Positions 47,201-57,773 of a stretch of 64,000 bases of DNA are shown one piece after another. The notes beneath the pieces were generated by a model. It made no database searches and was not told where the DNA came from. It saw only the letters and a program-made list of their open reading frames with translations. Made by a program: the position numbers and the translations under genes. The stretch is from Galeopsis tetrahit (taxonomy: Eukaryota > Streptophyta > Magnoliopsida > Lamiales > Lamiaceae). Location of the stretch: positions 71,021,348 to 71,085,347 of the forward strand of contig OY776129.1 of the NCBI GenBank assembly GCA_963675135.1, in the 5' to 3' direction. Each line of letters begins with the position of its first letter. The first letter of the stretch is position 1.

Positions 47201-48192
47201 ATGGACCAAACCTTTTTTTCCCCTGGTTTGCATTATATGAACGTTTGCTTGTCTTCTCCAGATTGTTTTCCTAAAGAATTCCTCATTCTGTATAATAGTG
47301 TCTAATCAGGGCATTTTATACTCTATTCTATTCTTTTCAGATAACTAATGAAAATGTGCAACTTTTCTTTATTTAGAGCAACTTCAAATGGTCAAATCAA
47401 GGTTGTATAATGATGTTACAAATGAGAAGATATTGAACAAACCATTTTCATTTGATTACATTCGTGTTGGTCTCTGACCTCTCTCTCTCTCTCTAGGTTC
47501 CTTCTAATTTATATGATATGCAGCATCATATGAGGATGCCGCTGCCCCTGGATGTGGCACAGGAGCCCGTTTATGTGAATGCAAAGCAATATCACGGTAT
47601 CTTAAGGAGGCGGCAATCACGGGCTAAAGCAGAGCTTGAAAAGAAATTGATAAAATCGCGGAAGGTGGTGTTTTCTTTTGGGGGATTTCTTTGGAAAAAG
47701 GGTTTTTTTTAGTCCTGTATATGAATTGAAAATAGTTTTGTAACTTTCAATTGTTCGACATTTTAGTCATAGAACCGGCTGTAGTAGCTAAAACATCTGA
47801 TTGATGTTGATGTGACAGTGTTTGATTTGTCCCCGTGGCAAAGTCTGGTCAACTAGATGTTTAACCTCCCGTAGCCGGCGACCAGACTAAATGTCAAACA
47901 ATCAAAAGTTACAAGACAATTTTCAATTCTTAAAAGTCAATGAGACTGAAATCGAAATATGAGTAACTTATAGAACTAAAAAAATATATTCTCAATTTGT
48001 TTGACCAGATTACCCTTGTATGCATCATTTGGCACCCTTGATAAAAAAAAATTATATATAACCGTGCAGCCATATCTTCATGAATCCCGACACCAACATG
48101 CGATGAGACGGGAAAGAGGTTCGGGGGGACGTTTTGCTAAAAAGTCTGGTGATGCAGATTCTTCTTCTTCCAAGGGATCGGTTTCTCGGTGA
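44268..48192 (+). CDS. NF-YA: Nuclear factor Y subunit A (CCAAT-binding)
   Basis: Exons 44268-44517, 45943-46058, 46518-46583, 47497-47664 and 48070-48192 join in frame to 240 residues. The conserved core has the NF-YB/NF-YC interaction helix (EPVYVNAKQYHGILRRRQSR, then AKAELEKKL), a linker, and the DNA-binding part (PYLHESRHQHAMRR, then GSGGRF), split by the usual intron at KSRK/PYLH. Upstream, QLELVGHSIACAPN and DPYYGGMFAACG are typical of plant members closest, from memory, to NF-YA3/NF-YA8. NF-YA completes the trimer that binds CCAAT boxes in promoters. The C-terminal tail is short and Ser-rich. Post-transcriptional control is indicated by a miR169 site in the 3' untranslated region (48269-48289). 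Intron 1 holds a 439-base hAT-like MITE and introns 2 and 3 hold further MITEs. Confidence 0.93.
44812..45250. mobile_element. hAT-like MITE in NF-YA intron 1
   Basis: Ends tagggatggcaatgggt and cccattgccgtcccta. Exact 8-base target duplication attggtat (44804-44811 and 45251-45258). GC-rich subterminal parts mention both strands (cggaccc, gggtcc). Confidence 0.9.
46080..46408. mobile_element. MITE in NF-YA intron 2
   Basis: Left gggataatattgtttttggt and right gaactgatatttccccttaa with internal inverted ggtcccta, ggaccaaa and gtcaactgat motifs. The same family as 50918-51228. Confidence 0.5.
46778..47165. mobile_element. MITE in NF-YA intron 3
   Basis: Ends ggggtgtttgcttttgcttt and aaaagcaattgcaaacacca are inverted, similar to Tourist/hAT-type gggtgtttg termini. 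Target duplication unclear. Confidence 0.5.
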
Positions 48193-48268
48193 ACTAAATT
48201 AATCATATACTGTGATGAAGATGATGATGGGTACTTGTTGAAATCTATCCTGGCTTTTTCCAAGCTGG

Positions 48269-48289
48269 GCGGCAATTCATTCTTGGCTG
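48269..48289 (+). promoter_or_regulatory. miR169 target site in the NF-YA 3' UTR
   Basis: gcggcaattcattcttggct followed by g, 77 bases past the stop codon, pairs with the conserved plant miR169 sequence with about three differences, one of which is a G:U pair. The miR169-NF-YA pairing in this position is well established in plants. Confidence 0.85.
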
Positions 48290-48972
48290 TTCTTTGATTT
48301 GTGAAGGAGGAGAGGGATTTAGGGATCATGTTTCTATGTTTGTGTACAAAAAAGACTTAATTAATTTAGGAGTTTGTGTAGGAGAACTTATGAGATCTAG
48401 TGTAGTGTTTGTAAGAAGTACATTCCTAGGAGTAGGTAGTACTAGCATGTCTACTTGGAGTTTCATGTTTATTGCTATAACCAAGATTCTTTATCCCCCT
48501 TGTTTTCTCATATTTCCTTTTTTTCTTTTTTGGATATGAACATATAGATCGCCATTTTCTTTATCTAATTATTAAACCAAATACTGGTTTATATGGGCAG
48601 ACCAAACCAAGGGGGGTGTTTGAATCAATTCACCCAAAGAGTTCACATTTTGTTCCAGCAAACATATTAATATAAGCGTATTACTATTATTTTTGTGAAA
48701 AAGTATTCCTTTTTTACGTTGAAGAAATAAAATAGAAGCAAAAGACTTTTTCTTTCCCAAATTTCTCCCTCGTTTTTTAAGTTCACTCGCGAGCAACTGG
48801 TGCAATTAATATTGTTTAACTTTAAATAGATATTATTATGTGAGTATTATAATTCTAATTTACAAGTAGTATATTTATTATAAAATTAAATAGTGAAAGT
48901 ATATCCTGAGAGGAATGGTCCATAACGTAACAGACTCTTGTTATCTCTTCATTCTTCTTGTTGTCGTTTCAA
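48290..48972. other. NF-YA 3' end and spacer
   Basis: 3' untranslated sequence probably to about 48545, then AT-rich spacer with a gggggtgtttgaatcaa MITE-like end near 48611 and a gagcaactggtgcaatt motif at 48792. No gene. Confidence 0.45.
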
Positions 48973-49704
48973 ATGCTTTGTCTCGCCCACAATACTACTA
49001 ATTCGGTGGTCTCTCTGCACTACAATAATTCATCAACATTAATTCTGGGAGTGTTTGGTTTCAAGAAAAGAAGAAGATTGATGATTATTAAAGCTGTGGA
49101 AAAAGATGAAAGAGATAAGGCTCGTGAAGCTCTCAAAAAACTTGATGACCAGCTTCAATCTCTCTCCAACAAACAACTTTCCACTCCTAAAATTAGAGGT
49201 TTCTTTCTTTAACTACCTTTTTTTCATTTCCCTTCATTTGATTTAAGTATGAGCAATGACAAAAAATTATTCTATCCCAAATAATTTGGAATGAGTAAGC
49301 TTACTCAGTCAGATCTAACAGGCGGTTTTGAAACGCCGGTTTCACTATAATTTTGATCTCAACAGTTAGTTATGAATTTTGATTGTTGCGTGAGACTGTC
49401 TCATGCATGTGACATATGTTCCAGATTCCTAACCGAAGTCGTTTTTTCTCAACATTTGACAGCTGAGGATGTCAAGCAAACAAATTTGAGGGGGGGAAAA
49501 GAAGAGGGGGAGATTTCAGGATCGTTTTTGACTTCTACAGCTACTCTTCTGCTAGTATTTACCATTCTCTATAATGTTTTTTTTCTTACAGTTATAAAGC
49601 CTTCAATAGATGGTCCTGAGACACTTCAATATTCAGAGATGATAAGTAGTGAAGCACCACAACAGAAACTGTCAGCCACTGCTGAATTACAGCCTGGCCC
49701 TTGA
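48973..49704 (+). CDS. Small putative plastid membrane protein, 155 residues
   Basis: Two exons, 48973-49198 and 49463-49704, joined in phase 1 (AGA G / CT GAG), encode 155 residues. The first ATG in frame is at 48973. The N-terminus (about 40 residues, Ser/Thr/Asn-rich, then KKRRR) could be a chloroplast transit peptide. A charged helix likely to be a coiled coil follows (EKDERDKAREALKKLDDQLQ), then a Gly/Glu loop, one hydrophobic segment (ATLLLVFTILYNVFFLTVI, about residues 105-123) and a polar tail. I do not recognise the family. The spliced frame and the ordered domains argue that it is real. The organelle assignment is inference. Confidence 0.65.
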
Positions 49705-50272
49705 AATGTTTTTTTTAATTAACATTAGCATTTTTTTTCTCTCCTCTTTTCTTTGCTGGTTCATTTTATGGTATTTCAGGAATGTTTACAATTCTATCCA
49801 GTTTTAAAAAGTGATTTTAATGGGATCCCTTTTTAAAAAACATACATGTACCCCGACTTTAAAATTATTAGAAGTTGTAGCTTTTGAAAATTGGAGGTTG
49901 AACAGAAAGTGTCATTTGTATAAGAATTAAGAACAATACGAGAAACAAGTAACATGATTATATATAACATTAAAGAAAATCGCAGAATTAAAAGGAGAGG
50001 GAGGGTCTTGTTGATAAAGAATGGATCTATAAATAATAATAATTGAATAATTAATCTGAGTAACATTAACATGTATCCACACTGAACACATTTCAGCTAT
50101 CAGCTTTTACTTACAGAAAAAATTGCCTGAGTGACCCATGTTAACAGAGAAACCCCCTGCCCTATGTGCAAAACAGCCAAGTGTAGAAAACAAGAAGACG
50201 ACGTAGCAGTATCACCATCAAACCCAAACCCGAACAAGAAAGATTACGATTGTGTTGTACCAGTTTATTATC
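49705..50272. other. Convergent 3' regions of two genes
   Basis: Lies between the stop of the small plus-strand gene and the stop of the minus-strand kinase; likely 3' untranslated sequence of both. No other gene was seen. Confidence 0.5.
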
Positions 50273-53200
50273 TTATCTACCCTCGTTAGCTAAATGTATA
50301 GTGCCTTCTCTTATCAACTTCAAGCTAAGACTGTTGAATCTGTCACGAGAATATTGTCTCGATGCCTTTCTCCAATCTGTACCGGCCTTCATCATTGTAG
50401 CAAATTCGTCGTAACTTATGCGCCCATCCTGCATACCATACCATCCACCAGCTATAAATAAATATAAAAACAAGACAAAGTACTAGGTGCACCGTGCAAT
50501 TTTAATTATAGTATTAACCTTATCAGTGTCGACATCATGCATGATAGCATTGATAACGTCCTCATTCTTGGCATCTTCTGCATCACTCAAGGCATCTCGG
50601 AGCTCTTCTACCTCTATAAATCCCGTCTCATTGCGATCAAAAAAGGCGAAAGCTCTGTGTAGGTGCTCATCATTGGCCATCTTTTTAAGATGCACAGAAA
50701 CAGCAACAAACTCAACGTAATTCAAACCTTCATCTCCATCAAGATCAGCCTGCAACACAATAACTTAATTTCATCAGCATTTAGATGATCAAATCTGCTT
50801 CATCTGTCTTTTCCAAATTTCAACGCATTATTTTCTACATGCATGCAATAACTTGGGGGCAAACTAAAGAGGCAATTTTCAGAATCCAGAAGACAAAATA
50901 TCATTCTAATTTCAGGAATAATATAATTTTTTGGTTCCTAAGGTTTACATTTTTCCAGTTTTGCCCCCTCTTTCACTCACTATCAAACCTACTCATGAAG
51001 TACACTTTTACTCCCATATTTGGTCCCACCGTTAGTTAACCATCCATTTACGGACAGAATCAACCATTTAGGGTGGTAAACGCAATTTTTTTGGAGACCA
51101 AATTAGCACTCCCAAAATAGTTGATTTTGTAAGTCAACTGGAACCAAATTTGATAGTGAGGGAGAGAGATGGACCAAAACTAGAAAAAAAGAAAATTAAG
51201 GAACCAAAAATGATATTATTCCCCAATTTTGTATAGAAACTTGTAATAGTTATACTGTATGAAAAGAAAAAGATGAAAAGCATGTAAAAAACAACTTTAA
51301 GACACATCACTTTCCAGAATGCCAAAAAAATAAGAAGAGATGGGCACCACAATATATATATAAAATCCTTACAGCTTCCATAAAGATCTGAACATCTGCA
51401 TCAGGGATCTGATGGCCAAGCTTGTGCAGACCAGTTTTAAATCCTTTAAGGTCAATTTTACCCTTGTGTCCATAGTCCATCATGTCAAATGCTTCCTTGA
51501 TTCCAGCCGCTTCCTCTACAGACAAATGCTCAGCCACAACCTGTGCAACAAACAATGTAAGGGCATCAGAGAAGGCCTGGGGTGGGACGGGGGTGGGGTA
51601 TTCTTAAAATGTGTTAAGTACCCTTAGAGCCCTTTTTTTAAGCTTATTCATCACAGAGAATTGTTTGAGCCTCGCTTTCACATTCTCACCCAGTGAGACA
51701 TTTGGCGCCGTCATTGAATTTTGCACCCAAGGATGATCTGTGTTCGAATAAAAAATATTCATAAATTCTTACTCTTTTAGTCCCTTTTATGCATTTACGA
51801 CGAAAACAAATAAACAAGCCCAATATATGCAATAACGCATCAACAGACCCCTAAACTATCAAATTTTTAGGTCCTTAAACTAAATTTTGTTTTTAAAAGC
51901 ACTTCAAGTACTCCCTCCGTCCTATGATAACTTGCATACCTTGATTGACTCACTTTTTAAGAAAAGAGGATGTAGTGTTGTGTGAGGTTAAATAAGGGAG
52001 GTTTATTTTGAATGATTTAATGAGGTGTAAAGCTGATTTAGTGAGGTGCAAAGAGAATTTAGTGAGGTGTAAGGTAAAATATGGGCCCAAAAGAAGCGAC
52101 AATTATGAAAATAAAAAGATGTTGTAAAAGGTATTAATTTTGCAGATTATTTTCATATTGGGAGTGTGCAAATTATCTAAGGATATCCAGATAAGGAAAG
52201 TGTGCAAGTAATCATGGGATGGAGGGAGTGTTAAAATTTTATTTCACGAACTCCCTCGAGACAAAAGTTGATGGAATTTTTTTATTTATCTTGATGGTCC
52301 CATTAAATAATATGCATAATAATTTTATTAATATCCAGATTTCTTTAGTGCAAGTCGATTAACCCCGATACTTCAGGTGATGGGTACCCAAATAATTTGC
52401 AGAAAATACTTGTGTATATAAAACGAGACCATTTAAGGTGAATCGAGAAATGTTGTCATTTTTTGTCTTGAGGGAGCTCGTAAAATAAAATTTTAATAAA
52501 GGGCTTTTTAAAAATAAAAAATAATTTAAGAACCTATTGAAACAAAAACTTCTTATATCCGCGATATACAGTTGAATCTGCTTACCAAGGACTTGTTGAG
52601 CTGTCAAACGCTTACTGGGATCAGGAGTGAGCATTTTCTTTACAAGATCTTTAGCACTATCAGAAACTTTAGGCCAAGGATCTCGTTTGAAATCAATTAC
52701 AGATCGAACGATTGCTTGAGCTACTCCTTGCTCAGTTTCTGCACAAAGCACAATGAATGATACGACCATAAAAAAACGATGAACCAAATAATCAGCCGAC
52801 TTTAGTTTCATTACATCAAATCCAAGTGCTTGCATGTCCTCAGCTAGATAGATGCACGACCCTCCTGAGAATGATTATAACAGGTGGACAGATATCATGC
52901 ATAGTTTAAACTACCAAACAAAGCCTTATCTTTATGTTTAAGTATCCAGCTTCATACATCTAGGGTATGTTTGATTTTCAGACAAGAAAATCGGATTTGG
53001 GATTTCATAATCTTAATCTGGTTCTACTTTGTGATTTTTTAATCCAGTTCTTAAATACGTATAAACCCTATAAATGTCCATTTTTCTACACCACACTCTC
53101 TCAAACGATTTATTAAAGCAAATATGGTTTTTCTATTCCCACTCTTATTTTATTTACTAGTATCACTTTTCACCTTTTTTTCACAATTCTCACTCTTACG

Positions 53201-55543
53201 ACTTTCAATAAAAACATACTAATTATTACATAGCCATTCAATCATTACAATTATAATGAACAATAATATTATAATACAACATCACATACTCTTACATATT
53301 CATTTGACATAAAGCTAAAATCTACCTAATTTAAATCTCAAAACAAATACACACCATTACTATTTATCAAGATTTTGAAATCCAAATTTTAGAATACTCT
53401 AAATCACAAATCAAACTTACCCCTAAGTGCTATGAGTAGAAACCCCTTTATCAACGTGATTTCTAAATGGAGCTAATCGTTAGTAGTGAATGACTTTTGG
53501 CCAGTCAAATCCTTGTTTTAGAGTCAAAGGGCAAACAAAACCCAACCAGCAGACAGACACCATCTTGATTAAGCAGTATTATGCTTCTTAAATAACATTA
53601 AATGTTTTATGAGATCGTCTAATCTGTGCTACATTCCCACATACTGTTATATAACATCAGAAGAAGCATCAAATCACACTTCAAATCAGCTTTAACTAGC
53701 TCTAGATGTAGAGAAAGTACAGATTAGATCAGATAAACGAACCTGCCCAAAAAGGAGGAACACCACAAAGGAGAATATAAAGGATAACCCCAGCACTCCA
53801 AATGTCGATTTCTGGTCCATAGTTGCGTTTGAGAACCTCGGGAGCCATGTAGTATGGACTTCCAACAATCTCGTTGAACTTTTCACCTAAAGATAATATA
53901 AAGAAAGCAAATTTATAAAACACGTTGAATAGGGAAGGAAGATATTAATATGAGAATATTTCGCACCAGGTTTGAAGAAAACTGAGAGCCCAAAGTCAAT
54001 TGCTTTTAGGGGTGATGTTTCTTTCTTATTTCCAAAAAGGAAATTTTCTGGTTTGAGATCACGGTGCATCACTCCATGTTGGTGGCACACCTGCAATAGA
54101 AAATGACTGAGCATGACATTCGAACATGCTGGTGCATATGATTGAAATAAAGATAAAACAGAGGAAGTAAAGACCATGCAGAAATTAATCAGAGTACACA
54201 TTATAAACAGAAGCATGAAAATTTATTTATATAAAATAGGTTGGGTTGCAAAAGTCAGTCGTGATTTTAACAGTTAAGTACCATTAGCAACATGATAGCA
54301 GATAAACAAGGACAAAGAAGTTTGTGGTCGCCTTTAGCAAGTAGATAATCAGTCGCATGATAATCAACCTATCACTGAGCAGTTAACAGAAAAACTAAGG
54401 GGCCATTTGCTTCAAAATTCTTCAATGGGAATGGTACGCTTTTGAGGCAGAGCTGCTGGCCATACAGTTCGCCCATGCTCACGGTTGGACACGCTTATGG
54501 ATAGAGTCGGATTCAGACCTTGTGGTGAACAACACCGGATAACTCCATGGAGGCTACAGGGTCTATGGAGTAGAGCTGTGAATCTGGCTAGGGGAATGAC
54601 AATACATATTGCCTGCATATTTCGAGAGGGCAACCAGGCTGCGCAAGACTGGCAGGATATTGGTTGGGCCTCAATTCCTCAACCAAAAATCATTTTTTGT
54701 CCCTCATTATTCCAAGATTAAAGCTAAACACTAACAATGTACATCATTTTTATTTTAGTTCACTGTTCAATGATTCTGATAACCATTCCCATTGAAGAAT
54801 TTGAACCAAACACCCCCTATTATATTCCAATTAGCATAGGATATCCACAAACTCATCAAGAACACCACAATGCCAACACATGGATCATCACAATCAATCA
54901 AAAGTATAGTCTACATATCCTAGTTCCAAACCCTATGCAGAAGAAAACGAATCCCACAAACAACTATCACAAGATTAAAACAAAGAAGCATAAAACTCGA
55001 CTCTTTCCAATCAATAAAACAAAAATTTAGTAGCAAGTTAACCTGGACAATTTCGACAGTGGTCTTCATAATGGAAGCAGCTGCTCTCTCCGTATAATGT
55101 CCTCTTGCCACAATCCGATCAAACAGTTCACCACCTTCACACAACTCCATTACAATATGAACAGCATTTTCATCTTCATAAGTGTCCTTCAAGCTCACAA
55201 TATTAGGGTGCTTAGGCATATGCTTCATGATCTCAACCTCCCTCCTTACATCCTCAATATCCACAGAAGTTCTAAGTTTCTTCTTCGAAATTGATTTGCA
55301 AGCAAATTTGTCTCCCGAATTGATATCTGTGCACAAATAGGTAATACCGAATTCGCCCCTTCCGAGCTCACGCCCAAGATTATATCTCTCCTTGATGTTA
55401 TGCCCTCCTGGATTTTTCAACACAACAAGCTTATTTGCCTTACCAGATCCATAATCATTCGAAAGTGGATTTGGCTTATTACTCCTTTTTTTAGGCTTCT
55501 TCTTCCCTGAAGATTTAGAAGGGATTGCAAAGCAGTTCCCCAT
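50273..55543 (-). CDS. CPK: Calcium-dependent protein kinase (CDPK), eight exons
   Basis: Minus-strand exons 55043-55543, 53967-54090, 53743-53886, 52586-52738, 51622-51737, 51373-51540, 50519-50749 and 50273-50428 give 530 residues. The protein starts MGNC, so myristoylation at Gly2 and palmitoylation at Cys4 are expected and suggest membrane attachment. The Ser/Thr kinase has the Gly loop GRGEFG (61-66), Lys83, HRDLKPEN (Asp178), DFG (199-201) and APE (223-225). An autoinhibitory junction (exon 5) precedes four EF hands, with loops at 368-379, 404-415, 440-451 and 476-487. The first loop (DYGHKGKIDLKG) lacks the final Glu and side-chain oxygens at key positions, so it probably does not bind calcium; the other three are canonical. 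The C-terminus TDWRKASRQYSRDRFNSLSL places it in the CPK7/8/10/13/30/32 group. The ATG at 55543 was chosen for the MGNC start over an upstream in-frame ATG. Confidence 0.95.
50918..51228. mobile_element. MITE in CDPK intron 6
   Basis: Left ggaataatataattttttgg and right aaccaaaaatgatattattc are inverted; internal ctctttcactcactatcaaa and tttggtcccac match the element at 46080-46408. Confidence 0.6.
51911..52228. mobile_element. Stowaway-like MITE in CDPK intron 4
   Basis: Ends ctccctccgtcctatgataa and taatcatgggatggagggag are inverted. The left flank is TA; the right flank is TG, a mutated target duplication. Confidence 0.75.
52974..53434. mobile_element. MITE in CDPK intron 3, shared with DER
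   Basis: Left gggtatgtttgattttcaga and right aatcacaaatcaaacttacc plus ccta are inverted. The right half equals, in reverse, the partial element at 35088-35320 in DER. Confidence 0.55.
54399..54817. mobile_element. Small inverted-repeat element carrying an RNase H fragment, CDPK intron 1
   Basis: Left end ggggccatttgcttcaaaat, then tcttcaatgggaatggt. Right end inverted: accattcccattgaagaatt, then caaacaccccc. Flanks are taa and tat, compatible with an eroded 3-base duplication of a Harbinger/Tourist-type insertion. The interior is not the usual AT-rich filler but coding-derived sequence (see 54437-54720). Confidence 0.6.
54437..54720 (+). pseudogene. Captured RNase H-like (RVT_3) gene fragment
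   Basis: Plus-strand translation gives AELLAIQFAHAHGW and LWIESDSDLVVNN, then after one frame shift near 54530 RAVNLARGMTIHIACIFREG followed by NQAAQDW. The E-LLAI, ESDS and REGN-x-AA motifs are those of the RVT_3 RNase H-like family. One stop (54538) and a shift break it. It is entirely enclosed by the inverted repeats of the element at 54399-54817, in antisense to the host kinase gene. Confidence 0.6.
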
Positions 55544-57231
55544 GATCCAGAGGAAGAACACCCTTCTTAATTTGATGATTTCACGATACAACAAACCATT
55601 TCAGAGATCAGCAATCGAATATATCGATCTTGCAGCCTATAGATTAACAAAAGAAATCGCATTACATAAATGCATCTTTATTAGCTACATTTTTATTTGA
55701 TTCTACGCAATAGGAATCTCCAATAATCACGGAGACATTCATCATAATCATGATAATTTATAAGCGATAAATCAACAAAGAAAAGCCAACAAAACATTAT
55801 TTCTTCGAAATGAATACACGAAATGCGGTTAAAATGTAAGCAATAAAAGCATTAAAAGGAGATGTGATGAGGAATTATACGTTGTTAAGGTGCGAAGCCG
55901 CCATGGGAAAGAGAGAGATAGAGAGTCAAAAAGCTCTTTTGCAGAGACTTTTCTCTCCCTTGAAGCTCCTCAGCCCCCTCCTGTGCATTCGTTTCTCCTC
56001 CCTCTCTACTTTTCGTGAATTAATATGTTTGGTTTCTGGTCACCCCATTTGTCGACCAAACAAAAAAACTATTTTACTTTTTGTCCATTTGTATTCTATT
56101 TTCGACAATTTATAAAATGGGATTTTATATTTGTCACTAATTGCCTTTTCAGAGTCCAAACTTTCGATTTTTTTTAATAATTGATTTTCAAATTATTGCC
56201 AAAAAAAAAAAAAAAAAAAAAAAGGCAAATTCATGAGGGATATTATGAGCTATTTTTGTCTGCGAATTTGTCTCATATCATTTTTCTACAACAAGTTAAA
56301 AGCTTTGGTATCTATTCTGTAAAAATTAAAACTTCGATTCTCAAAATATAATTTGTGGAAAAGATAAGTTCTATTTTTATAATTTGACCGTCTATCTTTG
56401 CTTTTCAGTATATTCAATTTAAAATAGTTTTGTATGATATAGTTTTATATAGACAAAGGAGCTCCACTCTAAATTTTACTAGATCTCAATTTATTTTAAA
56501 ATGTGATATAATAAAATTTATAAACTCACATTGTGAACAAATATTTGTGTCACCGTCTCATAAAATAAGCCTCATTTAATTAATGTTATTAGTAAAATAA
56601 AAAGGTGTGGTTGGTTTGCATTGCATGCTGAGTAGTTAGACTCGTCTTACTCAATAACATACAACACTATGTGTGTATTTTGTGTGATGATTTCATATAT
56701 GAGTCACAACTTTATCTTGATATGCACAATCTTTATCTTGTAAACATGGTTAATATTGATGTAAATTAGAATTTTGAACGAGAAATACGTGTAAATGTAA
56801 TGAGACAATTTGGATTAATTTTGAAAAGGATGCTTTTGGTGTCACTTATAATCTATATCTAGATAAGTGAAAGAGGAGGATGTGGATCCAAGACACCCCA
56901 CAATTGTCGAGCAACGAAACCCCACAAAAAAACTATTACAAAATTTATGGAAAATGTTAATACTATCTATTACTCCCTTCTATTTAAAATATGTGTAATC
57001 TTAAACTCATGCACACGCAACACATATATTCTTATTTTATCCTTAATCAATGTTTATAATTTTCATAAAAAAAAAAAAAGATACATTTATGTAAATATTT
57101 ATTGATCTTAAGAATAAATTTGAAATAAAAACAATTAATTTACATTGAAAAGTGTAAAATTGTAAAGAAAATGAAAGGTAAAAAACATATAATATTATTA
57201 CTATTAGTTACTAACTACTATAAAGTGACAA
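55544..57231. other. CDPK upstream region and intergenic DNA
   Basis: The kinase 5' leader and probably a leader intron lie to about 56000 (CT-rich on the minus strand near 55920-56010). The rest is AT-rich DNA with an A run at 56200-56223 and no gene signature. Confidence 0.5.
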
Positions 57232-57345
57232 AGTGGGATAGCTCAAGTGGTTAGAGCATCACTACCTAGGCCTTAGATCCTGGGTTCGAGTCATGGGGGG
57301 AAATGTATGGGTATTTAACTTGTAGATTAAAGGATTGATCCATTC
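57232..57345 (+). mobile_element. tRNA-derived SINE-like sequence
   Basis: gggatagctcaagtggttag followed by agcatcac resembles a tRNA A box and ggttcgagtc a B box, 30-40 bases apart, followed by a non-tRNA tail (gggtatttaac, ggattgatcc) and an A-rich end. A related copy lies at 60430-60520. No cloverleaf with intact acceptor stem could be drawn, so it is not a tRNA gene. Confidence 0.6.
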
Positions 57346-57773
57346 ACAAAAAAATCGAAATATACAATAAATATTAATTTATATTAAGAAAATTATTAGT
57401 TCTTACAAAAGAAAAATAATAGTAGTTCGTAAACTTAATATTTTTTTATCATACGCATGACATAGATTTTGCACTTTTCGATTTTTTTTTCCCTATAGTT
57501 AAGAGAAAAATATAAAAAGTGTTTTATTCGAACTTCTTTAATCATAATCAACTTAAAATTACGGTAATTGTCGGGTGAAAACGATGGTCAAAGTGTAATA
57601 ATAATTAATAAATAAATAAATAATAAATGTAGTCTCTTTTATCGAAAATAAATAAATGTAAAATAGTGTAAGAAAAAGCACAAGTCCCCACATTTAGATG
57701 AATTGACTTATTATCTCTCCGGCAATTCTAACTTTATATTTCTTCCAAAAAAAAAGCTGAGAAAATTGTGAGA

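Noticed and set aside
57232..57310. Possible tRNA gene (A and B boxes)
   Set aside because: No complete cloverleaf or acceptor stem; a related copy with the same downstream tail supports a SINE.
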